This document shows positions 1 through 9,138 of a stretch of 38,960 bases of DNA, one piece after another. The stretch's first letter is position 1, and each line of letters opens with the position of its first letter. The notes under the pieces are model-generated. The model had not been told where the DNA came from and ran no database searches. It saw only the letters and a program-made list of their open reading frames with translations. The stretch spans positions 1 to 38,960 of the forward strand of contig CAZYHS010000019.1 of assembly GCA_964647545.1 (NCBI GenBank), in the 5' to 3' direction. The DNA is from CAZYHS01 sp964647545. Lineage in GTDB: Bacteria; UBA10199; GCA-002796325; 1-14-0-20-49-13. The translations under genes and the position numbers were made by a program.

Positions 1-90
1 AGAAAGCCCTAAAGCGGTGTGGGGAGTCAACGAGGCCCCTCCGCCAATACTACGCGGCGGACAGGCGATAAATACCTCGGGGGTGACATG

Positions 91-226
91 AAAAACGGTT
101 AATTCCGTTTAGTCGGTTAGGTCGGTTTTGTCCGTTAACAGAACTAACCGACTCAACTGACCTAACCGAATTAACCGAAATAACCGAAATAACCGACGCA
201 ACTGGCCTAACCGAATTAACTGTTTT
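91..226. repeat. Inverted array of 9-bp repeats
   Basis: Exact 9-bp periodicity is visible. Units cggttaatt (96), ccgtttagt (105), cggttaggt (114), cggttttgt (123) and ccgttaac (132) run in one orientation. From 137 to 226 ten units of the form aaccgaNNN or aactgNNNN run in the opposite orientation. The switch is at the palindrome GTTAAC (134-139). The first five or six bases of each unit are conserved and the rest vary. The array ends about 50 bp before the ettA ATG. Its 9-bp period makes an open minus-strand frame read as repeated Ser-Val, which is not a gene. Bases 1-90 hold nothing I can identify. Confidence 0.85.
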
Positions 227-278
227 CCCTTTTTTCCCATTGCAATTCGCTGGCAAGTTCTCTATTGAAGCCGGCCCT

Positions 279-1973
279 ATGGCAAATAACGAAAACGATT
301 CAAAACAGATAATTTTTTCGATGCATCAGGTCAGCCGCGTCCACCCGCCCAAAAAGCAGGTCATAAAGGATATTTCGCTCGGTTTTTACTACGGCGCAAA
401 GATCGGCGTGCTGGGCCTCAACGGCACCGGAAAAAGCTCGCTCCTTAAAATTATCGCCGGCATCGACGACGGCTACACAGGAGATGTCACCTTCTCCAGC
501 GGTTATTCGGTCGGTTACCTCGAGCAGGAACCCAACCTCGACCCGAAAAAAACCGTCAAAGAGATCGTCTCCGAAGGCGTGCAGGAAGTCGTCGACCTGT
601 TGAAAGAATTTGAAGCGATCAACAACGCTTTCGCAAATCCGATGTCCGACGACGAAATGGAAAAGTTGCTCGATCGTCAGGCGAAAGTTCAGGAGAAGCT
701 CGATCACGCAAACGCTTGGGAACTCGACAGCCGGCTTTCACTTGCGATGGACGCCCTTCGCTGCCCGCCAGACGACGCACTTATCGAAAATCTTTCGGGG
801 GGCGAAAAACGCCGCGTCGCGCTCTGCCGACTGCTCCTTAAAGAGCCCGACATTTTGCTTCTTGACGAACCGACCAACCACCTCGACGCCGAAACGGTCT
901 GGTGGCTCGAGCGTCATCTGCAGCAGTACAAAGGAACGATCATCGCAGTCACTCACGATCGCTACTTCCTCGACAACGTCGCCGGCTGGATCTTAGAACT
1001 CGATCGCGGCTACGGCATTCCGTGGAAAGGCAACTACACTTCTTGGCTCGAGCAAAAAGAAGAACGCCTCGCGCGCGAAGAGAGAAGCGACGCCAAACGT
1101 CAAAAAACCCTCGAACGCGAACTTGAATGGATAAGACAGTCGCCGTCGGCGCGCCGCGCAAAGAGCAAGGCCCGTATCACGAACTACGAAAGCATGCTTA
1201 AGCAGGATCGCGAAAAACTCGATTCGGAAATTGAAATTTATATTCCACCCGGGCCGAGGCTCGGCACGACGGTCATTGAAGCGCAGAACGTCTCAAAGGG
1301 CTACGGCGATAAGCTCCTCTTTGAAAACCTTAACTTTGCCCTTCCGCAGGGCGGTATTGTCGGCGTGATCGGTCCGAACGGCGCCGGCAAATCGACCCTC
1401 TTCAAAATGATCATTGGGCTCGAAACTCCGGATAGCGGCGCGTTTAAGGTCGGCGAAACGGTCAAGCTCGGCTATGTCCAGCAGGACAGATTCGCTCCAG
1501 ACGACACAAGAACGGTCTGGGAATGTATTTCAGGCGGCAACGAAACTATCACGCTCGGCACCCGCGAGGTCAATTCCCGCGCTTACGTCGCGCGTTTTAA
1601 TTTTTCGGGGACCGACCAGCAGAAACCTATCTCGGTATTGTCGGGCGGAGAAAGAAACCGCGTCCATCTTGCGATGACACTAAAGGACGCCGGCAACGTG
1701 CTGCTTCTTGACGAACCGACGAACGATCTCGACGTCAACACGCTACGCGCGCTCGAAGTCGCTCTGGAAAATTACGCCGGCTGCGCAGTTGTCATCAGCC
1801 ACGACCGCTGGTTCCTCGACAGAATTGCAACGCACATTCTCGCATTTGAAGGCGATTCGAAAGTCGTATGGTTCGAAGGAAACTTTGCGGAGTACGAAGC
1901 CGATCGCATCGCGCGACTAGGCGACGCGGCAAAAGAGACCCACCGCATCAGATACAAAAAGATGACGAGATAG
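279..1973 (+). CDS. ettA: Energy-dependent translational throttle protein EttA (ABC-F ATPase)
   Basis: A cytosolic ABC-F protein of 564 residues (EttA is usually about 555). Known EttA binds the ribosomal E site and gates entry into elongation according to the ATP/ADP ratio. Two complete ABC cassettes are visible without membrane segments. Cassette 1 has GLNGTGKSS (about residue 46), LSGGEKRRVAL (about 172) and LLLDEPTNHLD (about 193). Cassette 2 has GPNGAGKST (about 365), LSGGERNRVHLA (about 454) and LLLDEPTNDLD (about 475). A charged linker (ERLAREERSDAKRQKTLERE) lies between them, and the C-terminus ends in the basic RIRYKKMTR tail typical of EttA. I chose the ATG at 279; an in-frame TTG at 240 would add 13 residues that do not look like the family. 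The 3' end converges with the next gene, 12 bp away. Confidence 0.95.
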   Translation: MANNENDSKQIIFSMHQVSRVHPPKKQVIKDISLGFYYGAKIGVLGLNGTGKSSLLKIIAGIDDGYTGDVTFSSGYSVGYLEQEPNLDPKKTVKEIVSEGVQEVVDLLKEFEAINNAFANPMSDDEMEKLLDRQAKVQEKLDHANAWELDSRLSLAMDALRCPPDDALIENLSGGEKRRVALCRLLLKEPDILLLDEPTNHLDAETVWWLERHLQQYKGTIIAVTHDRYFLDNVAGWILELDRGYGIPWKGNYTSWLEQKEERLAREERSDAKRQKTLERELEWIRQSPSARRAKSKARITNYESMLKQDREKLDSEIEIYIPPGPRLGTTVIEAQNVSKGYGDKLLFENLNFALPQGGIVGVIGPNGAGKSTLFKMIIGLETPDSGAFKVGETVKLGYVQQDRFAPDDTRTVWECISGGNETITLGTREVNSRAYVARFNFSGTDQQKPISVLSGGERNRVHLAMTLKDAGNVLLLDEPTNDLDVNTLRALEVALENYAGCAVVISHDRWFLDRIATHILAFEGDSKVVWFEGNFAEYEADRIARLGDAAKETHRIRYKKMTR

Positions 1974-1985
1974 TTTCGTGCCTAT

Positions 1986-3560
1986 CTATTCGATGGTTCC
2001 GACCGAAAGATGAACCGCCTGCTCGTGGGTGACGTAATCGTAGCTGTTCCAGATTATATACGCCCTGCCGACAAGGTCGGTCTTTAGATTCATCGATGAA
2101 TATGATAATGCGAATCCATCGATATTAATTTCCTTGGAAGCGGAATAGGCTCCGTCGTCATCTTCAAGCGTGTAATAGACGTACGGAACATCTTCGCCGT
2201 CTTCGACCTGATAGACCTTGTAGAGCACGTGTTTATAGTTATCGTAGGTCACAAATACGGCAGACCCAAACTTATACACCGATGAATCAACATCGCTCAC
2301 CCTGCTGGCGGTAAAAGCCGATGTCACTTCCTCCCAGAGCCCCACATAGACATCGACCGCATAGGGGTCATCCGAAGTCCCCTTCATCCATGAGACTACA
2401 GGGGCATCGTTTTTATCTTTTATGACGGAAATGCCGCTTACCACAGGCGAGCTCCCCGACAAAGCCACAGGGGTGCCGACCTGATATGCACCGTTGGCGT
2501 ACGAAAGTGAGTTTAGTTTAAGCTCCGACGAGTTTGCCCACACAACGCTCATGGCGTTGTCGCTGCCGATTGCGATTGACGGCAACGAGGTCGCTTCACC
2601 CGAAACGTCGGTTTGATCGATCTCGCCTACGCATCCGCCTGCCGTGCACGTAACGACATAGGTATGCGCGTCTGCAAGACTGTCGAGATAGACCAAATAA
2701 TGAACGACATTATTTGAATCCATCGCAATTACCGGCGGTCTGAAGGTGTAACTTTCGGACTCGACCTCAAGGGTTGGGTAAACATAGACAAGTGGAGCAA
2801 ATGACGAACCGCCGTTGATGCTAAAAGAGATCGCTTCGGTCATTGAAACAAATCCCTCTTCGGTAAGGTCGGAGTATCTGCCGGCGATCGCGATCGTTTG
2901 CAGATCGTCGCTTACTTCAATTGAGCAGATCAGATTGGGTTCGTCGTGAACTTTAACTGGACGTGACCACGTATCTCCCGCATCGTCACTCTTTGTAAAA
3001 TAGACACCTCCTAATGCAGAGTAACAAACAAAGAGATTTCCGGTCGGATCGATGTCAAAATTAGGATACGATGCAGATTCCACGACGGGCTTTGAAACAA
3101 AATTTAAGTGCTGTGCAACCGTCGGGCTCAAACTCACCTTCATCGTGTAAACGTTCGCAAAAGGTTGACCGTCGTAAATCCCGCGAATGCCGCAGCGAGA
3201 TTGGATTCCGTTCCAGTTGTCGGGCGCCGTATAGACAATTTTTCCATCTACGATCTCAAAGCTGCCGCACACGCCACCGGCGGGAATAGTTTCGCCGCTA
3301 ATGGGGTCGTAGAGCTCGGCTGTAACACCGCTTGGGAGAACAGTCATAGTTACACCGTCAGCGTCCTTAACAATGAAACTTAGTCCGTTTCCCATACGCA
3401 CGGGAATATCACCCGTAACATCACCGCCGGCAAATTCGATTGCACTGGGGATTTGAACGGGGGTAACCGGCGCGCTCGCTCCGCATGCCGCAAAAAACAG
3501 GGCCAAGACCGGCAAAAAGGCCAACGATATAAGTTTAGTTATGTGCTTATTTGCTTTCAT
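1986..3560 (-). CDS. Secreted lipoprotein with Asp-box (BNR/sialidase-like) repeats
   Basis: Residues 1-25 form a lipoprotein signal peptide with lipobox FAAC, so Cys26 would be lipidated. A Ser/Thr/Val-rich head of about 150 residues is followed by a region suggesting a beta-propeller. SDDAGDTW at about residue 190 is a classic Asp-box (SxDxGxTW), and SINGGSSF at about 250 is a weaker one. Asp-boxes occur in sialidases and many non-enzymatic propellers. I see no convincing catalytic Arg triad, so no enzyme activity is claimed. A GGAGAG ribosome binding site lies upstream of the ATG at 3560. The gene stands alone between convergent ettA and a divergent secreted protease. It is probably an outer-membrane-attached surface protein. 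Confidence 0.75.
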   Translation of the reverse strand: MKANKHITKLISLAFLPVLALFFAACGASAPVTPVQIPSAIEFAGGDVTGDIPVRMGNGLSFIVKDADGVTMTVLPSGVTAELYDPISGETIPAGGVCGSFEIVDGKIVYTAPDNWNGIQSRCGIRGIYDGQPFANVYTMKVSLSPTVAQHLNFVSKPVVESASYPNFDIDPTGNLFVCYSALGGVYFTKSDDAGDTWSRPVKVHDEPNLICSIEVSDDLQTIAIAGRYSDLTEEGFVSMTEAISFSINGGSSFAPLVYVYPTLEVESESYTFRPPVIAMDSNNVVHYLVYLDSLADAHTYVVTCTAGGCVGEIDQTDVSGEATSLPSIAIGSDNAMSVVWANSSELKLNSLSYANGAYQVGTPVALSGSSPVVSGISVIKDKNDAPVVSWMKGTSDDPYAVDVYVGLWEEVTSAFTASRVSDVDSSVYKFGSAVFVTYDNYKHVLYKVYQVEDGEDVPYVYYTLEDDDGAYSASKEINIDGFALSYSSMNLKTDLVGRAYIIWNSYDYVTHEQAVHLSVGTIE

Positions 3561-3729
3561 AATCGCTCTCCATTAGGTTTAATTAGCAAGTATTATGCCA
3601 CATTTTAAAAAAGTGTGCATCAGCTAATATTTTGATTTTACTAATTTTTATTTCGAGTTAGAATTTATAGGTCAATAGATTAACGGGTATATTTTGACCT
3701 CAATCACGATTATTTGACGAAAGGTTATT

Positions 3730-5427
3730 ATGAAATTGATAAAGTCGTCGGTTGTGCAAGCGCTCGTACTCTTTCTATCTGCCCTCCTTTTTACGGGGCC
3801 AGCCGAAGGAAGCATCATAAAAATCTTTAAAACCGAGCCGCAAAAAATTCCAGCTTCTGCGAGAAACAGCGGCGGCAGAGCAATAGAGCAGATCAACTCG
3901 GCGATCAAAATATCGGAGCACGTCGGAGACGGTGCCTATTTCGTTGGAAGCGGCGACACGGTCACTCTTAACAATAACATCAAGGTCAAGATCAATCATA
4001 TCGCCAAGATAACTCCGTCAAACCAGTTCACTAAGAACGAACTCGACCTATATTTGAGTTTCTCTCTAGGCGAAACAAAATTGACCCCGCTTCCTATGAG
4101 GGTAAAGATAAGCTCTATCCCGCAAAATGCCGGTTGGCTTGGCTATTCATTCAGCGGATATGCTGCCGTGATATCGATACCGACCGCCAATCAGGAAGCG
4201 GAACTAGAGACGATTTCGGCGCCGCGAAAAAAATACAAACTGTTATTTTCCAGCAGCGGCAAAATTGGGGCGATATCTTCCGCGTCGCAGCTATACGAAA
4301 GTTGCATCGCCGACCTCCCTGAGCAGTACAACAAGAGCCAGTGTTTTATATACACCCCCTACACGCCGCTTCAAAACGAACAGCAAAAATCGGACGAAGA
4401 AATCTCGGTGATCGGACCAGCTAACTTAGTCGAACCTTTTTTCAATGCGGCAAAAAAATGCCATGCCATTATCGAGTCGGCCATCGGGGTCAACGCCGCC
4501 GCGCCGCAGGTGCCGATCAGAATCGTCAACGGTCTTACAACCGCCGTAAGCAGTCCGACACTTGGGGTACTTGTGCCGCAATCGATGAATATTTCGCCGG
4601 ACCAATCGTGCGATACAATCATGCTGCACGAAATGGCTCACTTTACCATCTCTCCGGCTCCGATTAGGAACATCTTCAACGAGGGGTTTGCGACCTACGT
4701 CACATCACTCAAGCCGCAGATCGACGTTCTTACTCTGAAGTCGGCCGATTTCGAGATCGATACAAACTGGAAAATGCTCCCGCAAGCAGGAGCTCCGGTT
4801 GGAATAAAGCTTAAGGCGATCGACACGCAAAACGGTTCAGTGACTCTGGATTACGGAATGCAGATTGCCGGCAACTGGCAATCGATGCAAAACACCGAGC
4901 TTAAACTTTTTGCCGGAGAAGCGATCGTGATCTACTACGATCCATATTTCCCCGTCATAGAACTGCAATCGGCAGACCTTGACGGCGCCAAGTTGCGAAT
5001 CTATGAACATCTATCCCCCGCAAAGAACAGCAGCACAATGATCTGCGAAGATAACGGCTTCAGGGAGATGCTCGGCTGGAAGAACAAAGATGGAGAAATA
5101 GTCAAAGCCGCCGGCGCGATAAACCCCCTGCTTCCATTTGCGAAGCTCGACACATATTTGAACGGAGGGACTGCATCTTCGGAGGAATTCTATAAAACCG
5201 CCGCATGTTTTTGGGAAAGAATAGACAAAGGCGTGGGCATCAAAAAATTGATAGCCGAGATGAGGAAATGGCAGAACTACAATAACGAGCCGTTCGATCT
5301 TATGAACTTTCTTTCTCTCAACGGAATGGACATCGACGAAATTTTGCAGACCTTCGGTTTGTCACCCGACGGACAATCACAAAACGCCTACCCGCTATTT
5401 ATCACGGGCGAATATCTGACAATTTGA
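3730..5427 (+). CDS. Secreted gluzincin-like zinc metalloprotease (peptidase MA-like)
   Basis: A 565-residue protein with a Sec signal peptide (basic MKLIK, hydrophobic VVQALVLFLSALLF, then GPAEGS). The zinc site is HEMAH at about residues 300-304, followed 13 residues later by NEGFATY, whose Glu (about 318) fits the third zinc ligand of short-spaced peptidase MA-type gluzincins (HExxH...EGxAxY). The N-terminal 280 residues are beta-rich and unassigned. After the catalytic region comes a beta-type segment (about 345-430) and a helical C-terminus. A GAAAGG ribosome binding site precedes the ATG. Substrate is unknown. The helical C-terminus after the EGFATY Glu agrees with gluzincins, but the precise family needs a profile search. 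Confidence 0.7.
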   Translation: MKLIKSSVVQALVLFLSALLFTGPAEGSIIKIFKTEPQKIPASARNSGGRAIEQINSAIKISEHVGDGAYFVGSGDTVTLNNNIKVKINHIAKITPSNQFTKNELDLYLSFSLGETKLTPLPMRVKISSIPQNAGWLGYSFSGYAAVISIPTANQEAELETISAPRKKYKLLFSSSGKIGAISSASQLYESCIADLPEQYNKSQCFIYTPYTPLQNEQQKSDEEISVIGPANLVEPFFNAAKKCHAIIESAIGVNAAAPQVPIRIVNGLTTAVSSPTLGVLVPQSMNISPDQSCDTIMLHEMAHFTISPAPIRNIFNEGFATYVTSLKPQIDVLTLKSADFEIDTNWKMLPQAGAPVGIKLKAIDTQNGSVTLDYGMQIAGNWQSMQNTELKLFAGEAIVIYYDPYFPVIELQSADLDGAKLRIYEHLSPAKNSSTMICEDNGFREMLGWKNKDGEIVKAAGAINPLLPFAKLDTYLNGGTASSEEFYKTAACFWERIDKGVGIKKLIAEMRKWQNYNNEPFDLMNFLSLNGMDIDEILQTFGLSPDGQSQNAYPLFITGEYLTI

Positions 5428-5451
5428 CAGAACGGCAAAATTGGCTAGACA
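5424..5451 (+). promoter_or_regulatory. Possible sigma70-type promoter before the Mo-hydroxylase genes
   Basis: A perfect TTGACA lies at 5424-5429, overlapping the stop codon of the protease gene. It is followed after 16 bp by TAGACA, a poor -10 match (3 of 6). It sits 30 bp upstream of the ATG at 5481. The -35 match is strong but the -10 is weak, so this is only a candidate. Confidence 0.25.
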
Positions 5452-5480
5452 GCCACCTGTGAAGCGGTTAGTTTCCACGC

Positions 5481-7736
5481 ATGCCAAACCGAATAGACGC
5501 AGTTGAAAAAGTCACGGGTCGCGCAATTTATGCCGACGATATAAAGCTGGACGGCATGCTTTACGCCAAGCAGCTCTACTCGGAACATCCCCACGCAAAA
5601 ATAATTTCGATCGACACAAAACCGGCGTACGACGCGGGAGCTATCGACGTTATAACGGCAGATGATTGCACCGGCTCGATAAAAGTCGGCGGCGTAAAAC
5701 AGGATCACTACGTCCTCGCAAAGGGAAAGGTCCGTTACACAGGAGACGTCGTCGCGGTCGTCGCCGCAAAAACCCCCGATATCGCTGAGAGAGCCTGTAA
5801 GGCCATTTGCGTAAAATATGAAATGCTGGAGCCGATTCTCGACCCCGAAGCCGCGCTAAAGAACAATTCACTTCGCGTGCACGACGAGTTGCCCGACAAT
5901 CTTACCGCAAGTTTCAAGGTCAGATGCGGCAACACCGAAAAAGCGTTTGCAAAGGCAAAAAAGATCTTCGAAGCCAAGTTCGCCACCCAGCACATCGAGC
6001 ACGCGTACCTTGAGCCGGAATCTTGCGTGGCGTCGAAGAATCCCGACGGCAGTGTGACCATTCACGCAGGGATGCAGCACCCATTCTCAACCAGAAGATA
6101 CGTCGCGACATTTTTAGGGCTGCCTCTTTCCAAAGTCAGGGTCGTACAAACGACCCTTGGCGGAGGCTTCGGCGGCAAGGACGATACGATCTCTGTCGTC
6201 TGCGCGCGCGCGGCTCTTATCGCCCTGAGAACCGGAAAGCCCGTTAAAATTACTCTCACGCGCGCTGAATCGATGCGCGAGAGCTACAAACGTCATCCGT
6301 TCATCGTTAATTTGAAAATGTCGGTCAAAGACAATTTTAAGATCGACGCCCTTGAATCGACCATCATCGCCGACGGAGGGCCATATTGCGCCGTCTCTCC
6401 GTTCGTTATCTGGAGACCGACGGTACAGTGCACCGGCCCTTATCTTATTAAGAACGTGACCTGCGATTCATTTGCGGCATACACGAACGGGCCGTTTTGC
6501 GGCGCGATGCGCGGCTTTGGCACCCCTCAATATAATTTTATCATCGAATCATTCATCGATATGGTGGCGAACGAACTCGGTATCTCCCCTGTTAAATTCC
6601 GTCGCGAAAATTTCTTCAAGCAGGGAGATACGATTCACACCGGACAAAAACTTTCGGGGCACACAGTTTCAATCGCACAGGTCGTCAACGAAGCGCTCGA
6701 AAAATTCGATTACGAAAATAAATTTAAGAATTGTTCGCACGGCAAATTAAACGAAAACGGAAAACTTTACGGGATAGGCATGGCCTGTTCGTACCGCGGC
6801 GTTTCGCTCGGAGCCGAAGGGAACGATCTCTGTTCCGCGGTCGTGAACATTCAGCAGGACGGCTCGATTTTACTTGAGGTCGGAGTCGCAGAGAACGGTC
6901 AGGGTTTAAAAACTGCCATGGCTGCGATTTTGTGCGCCGAGTTCGGCGTAGAACAATCGAGGGTCACCTATCTTGACGTCGATACCAGCTCGGTCGGTGA
7001 CAGCGCTCCGACAGTAGCGTCGCGTGGAACACTTGTGGGAGGCAACGCCGTCATAGACGCTTGCCGCAAAATTAAAGAGCTCATGAAGCCGGTCCTTGCA
7101 ACCAAGATCGGAAAGACACGCGATTATATCTTCGCCCGCGACAAGATCATAAACCCGAAAAATAAAAAGGAGATTGCGTTTTCAGAGCTGGCGCGCGCGT
7201 GCATGAAAGAGAGCATTTACCTTCATGCGATCGGGTCTTGGCGGGGACCGAAAGTCGGATGGGACGAGCACAACGGTCAAGGAGACGCTTATTTTACCTA
7301 CGTTTACGGGTGCAACGCGGTCGAAGTCGAAATAGACCCGTCGAACGGAAAGGTCAAAGTCATCTCTTCGATAGGAGCACACGACGTCGGCAGAGCAATC
7401 AATCATCAAATGCTGGACGGGCAGATAATCGGCGGCATGGTCATGGGAATGGGACAGGCGCTTTGCGAAGAGCTGATCATCGAAAACGGCTTCATTAAAA
7501 ATACGAACTTAAACGGCTACCGGCTTGTCCGTTCGACAGACGTTCCAACGATGCAAACGCACATTGTCGAGAATCCCGATCCGGCAGGCCCTTACGGAGC
7601 CAAAGCCATCGGCGAGCCCGCCAACGAACTTATGGCAGGCGCGATAGGCAACGCCGTTTTTAACGCGACCGGAATCAGATTCACCAAACTGCCGATCAGA
7701 CCGGAGGATGTGAAACATGCGCTTCAAAATAAATAG
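5481..7736 (+). CDS. Xanthine dehydrogenase-family molybdenum hydroxylase, Mo-cofactor-binding large subunit
   Basis: A 751-residue molybdopterin-binding subunit of the aldehyde oxidase/xanthine dehydrogenase family; these enzymes hydroxylate aldehydes or N-heterocycles with water-derived oxygen. The N-terminal a/b-hammerhead domain starts at VEKVTGRAIYADDI. Mo-cofactor motifs follow: GGGFGGKDD (227-235), AMRGFGTPQ with Arg344 matching the substrate Arg of xanthine dehydrogenase, VGVAENGQG, PTVASRGTLVGGNAV, and GPYGAKAIGEP with the catalytic base Glu712. The residue aligned with bovine XDH Glu802 (after GGGFGGK) is Asp234. The PTVASR segment is more typical of nicotinate/purine-type hydroxylases than of classical XDH, so the substrate is left open. 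The 3' end overlaps the Fe-S subunit gene by 20 bp. Confidence 0.9.
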   Translation: MPNRIDAVEKVTGRAIYADDIKLDGMLYAKQLYSEHPHAKIISIDTKPAYDAGAIDVITADDCTGSIKVGGVKQDHYVLAKGKVRYTGDVVAVVAAKTPDIAERACKAICVKYEMLEPILDPEAALKNNSLRVHDELPDNLTASFKVRCGNTEKAFAKAKKIFEAKFATQHIEHAYLEPESCVASKNPDGSVTIHAGMQHPFSTRRYVATFLGLPLSKVRVVQTTLGGGFGGKDDTISVVCARAALIALRTGKPVKITLTRAESMRESYKRHPFIVNLKMSVKDNFKIDALESTIIADGGPYCAVSPFVIWRPTVQCTGPYLIKNVTCDSFAAYTNGPFCGAMRGFGTPQYNFIIESFIDMVANELGISPVKFRRENFFKQGDTIHTGQKLSGHTVSIAQVVNEALEKFDYENKFKNCSHGKLNENGKLYGIGMACSYRGVSLGAEGNDLCSAVVNIQQDGSILLEVGVAENGQGLKTAMAAILCAEFGVEQSRVTYLDVDTSSVGDSAPTVASRGTLVGGNAVIDACRKIKELMKPVLATKIGKTRDYIFARDKIINPKNKKEIAFSELARACMKESIYLHAIGSWRGPKVGWDEHNGQGDAYFTYVYGCNAVEVEIDPSNGKVKVISSIGAHDVGRAINHQMLDGQIIGGMVMGMGQALCEELIIENGFIKNTNLNGYRLVRSTDVPTMQTHIVENPDPAGPYGAKAIGEPANELMAGAIGNAVFNATGIRFTKLPIRPEDVKHALQNK

Positions 7737-8172
7737 CCGGCAAATAGAAACTCATCTGAACGCAGAAACCAAACTGATAGATCTGCTGCGGGAAGAACTT
7801 AGACTTACCGGCACAAAGAGAGGCTGCGATATCGGAGCGTGCGGCAGCTGCACGGTTTTAATAAACGGCGAGCCAAAGCGCTCGTGCGTTGTAATGCTGG
7901 GGGGGCTTAAAGATAACGACGAAATAACGACAATCGAAGGGCTCACACCAAAAGAGGGGCTGCATCCGATACAGCAGGCTTTTATTGAGGCCGGCGCGGT
8001 GCAATGCGGGTTTTGCACCCCCGGAATGATACTAGTGACAAAAGCACTGCTTGATAAAAACCCGCATCCGACACACGAAGAGATAAAAAAGGCATTTGCT
8101 GTCAATCTATGCCGATGCACCGGCTATCAGCAGATCTTTAACGCGGTCGAGCTCGCAGCAAAACGCCTTTAA
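7717..8172 (+). CDS. [2Fe-2S] subunit of molybdenum hydroxylase (copy 1)
   Basis: A 151-residue small subunit with two [2Fe-2S] clusters that carry electrons from the Mo site. The plant-ferredoxin-type cluster uses Cys37, Cys42, Cys45 and Cys57 (GCDIGACGSC...C). The helical-domain cluster uses Cys97 and Cys100 (VQCGFCTPG) and Cys132 and Cys134 (NLCRCTGY). Gln96 before the first of these cysteines matches the residue that contacts the pterin in structurally known relatives. The start overlaps the large subunit by 20 bp and has a GGAGGATG ribosome binding site inside that gene, so the two are almost certainly translated together. All expected cysteines are present. Unlike many such operons, no FAD subunit follows here; one lies about 5 kb away on the other strand. 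Confidence 0.93.
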   Translation: MRFKINSRQIETHLNAETKLIDLLREELRLTGTKRGCDIGACGSCTVLINGEPKRSCVVMLGGLKDNDEITTIEGLTPKEGLHPIQQAFIEAGAVQCGFCTPGMILVTKALLDKNPHPTHEEIKKAFAVNLCRCTGYQQIFNAVELAAKRL

Positions 8173-8208
8173 ATACAAATAATTAGAGTTTACAGTTAAA
8201 CTTTCGGG

Positions 8209-8475
8209 TTAACCTATCAACTTTTGAACTCGGGCGGTTAGGTCTGCGCTGTCAAAGGGCTTGGTCACATAATCGTCGGCGCCGACATCGGAGCCGGTCT
8301 TTTTGTCTTTATCCTGCCCTCTCGCGGTAAGCATAATGATTGGAATCGATTTGAACTCTTCGTCGAACTTCAACATGCGACAGACTTGATAACCGTCCAT
8401 CACCGGCATCATGACATCGAGCAAAATAAGATCGGGTTTCTCGGAGCGGGCCTTATCAAGCCCTCTTTTGACCCC
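8209..8475 (-). pseudogene. Response-regulator receiver domain remnant (C-terminal two thirds)
   Basis: Read in the frame that continues upstream to about 8475, this encodes GVKRGLDKARSEKPDLILLD, then VMMPVMDGY, the Thr-switch region IIMLTARG, and DDYVTKPF with the conserved Lys, ending at alpha5 (VQKLIG). The phosphoacceptor Asp (LLDVMMP), switch Thr and Lys are intact. Strand beta1 with its acidic pair (ILIVDDE), helix alpha1 and strand beta2 are missing. The only in-frame start is a TTG at 8424, in the middle of beta3, so a folded receiver could not be made. Upstream sequence runs without a break into the truncated cheR in a different frame, which points to a deletion that joined two neighbouring genes. 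Confidence 0.8.
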
Positions 8476-8978
8476 GAAAGATTCTTTAGCTGCGGCCTTT
8501 CGTAAACCGCCTCAACCGCTCTATCAAGAGAACGCCGATCTATGTCGGTGCCGATGATCTCAATTTTCAGACCTTCACTATTTGGGCCGAGAAGCTCGAG
8601 AATGCTTATCACAAGCGAATAAGCCTCTTCCCCCGACGACGACCCGCAGCTCCAAATTTTAATTTTGTCGCCGCGCCCGCTTGCTCTTTTATTTAAAATG
8701 AGCGGCAAAACATCCGTCTCAATGAACTCGAACACGCGGGGGTCGCGAAAAAACTCGGTAACGTTTATCGTAAGGGCATCAATGAGCTTCTCAAGCTCTT
8801 CTGGATGGTCTTGAAGATACAAAAAATAGGCCTCAAGGCCGTCGAGCTTTTTTATCCTCACGCGCGTCAATACGCGCCGTTTGAGGATCGCGTCGCGATA
8901 GCCCGAAAAATCGAGTCCAAAAGACGACCTTACGAGCTCCAGAATTTTTTCAAAATTGATATTATCGCCGCTAGACAT
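8409..8978 (-). pseudogene. cheR: Truncated CheR-type protein methyltransferase
   Basis: From the ATG at 8978 (an upstream in-frame start at 9077 gives an unrelated leader) the protein reads as CheR. The N-terminal helical domain contains FEKILELVRSSFGLDFSGYR, the TVTEFFRD-equivalent is NVTEFFRDPRVFEF, and the SAM-binding motif is IWSCGSSSGEEAYSL. Sequence then follows the family to TDIDRRSLDRAVEAVYERP and LKNLS, where similarity stops. The last 18 or so residues are out-of-frame receiver sequence. About 90 C-terminal residues, including the conserved FDLILCRNVLIYF-type region, are absent. CheR methylates glutamates of chemoreceptors; no other chemotaxis gene is in the window. The product is almost certainly inactive. 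Confidence 0.8.
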
Positions 8979-9138
8979 ATGTCCGGCCGTTAAGGCCGAT
9001 AAGTCCCCCGAATTTCTTGGCTTTTTAACACATCGGCAGATTGCATGAAAGCTTTTTTTGTCTAAAAAAACAAGCAACTTTTCCGCCCCGTGGCCGATAA
9101 GAAGACGAGCCGGATATTTCTAAAATAACAGGGCCTTT

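Noticed and set aside
91..226. CRISPR array
   Set aside because: Units are only 9 bp, with no spacers of 25-40 bp, and orientation flips in the middle; no cas genes are present.
50..256. Minus-strand open frame encoding repeated Ser-Val
   Set aside because: It is a by-product of the 9-bp (three-codon) repeat period and has no gene-like features.
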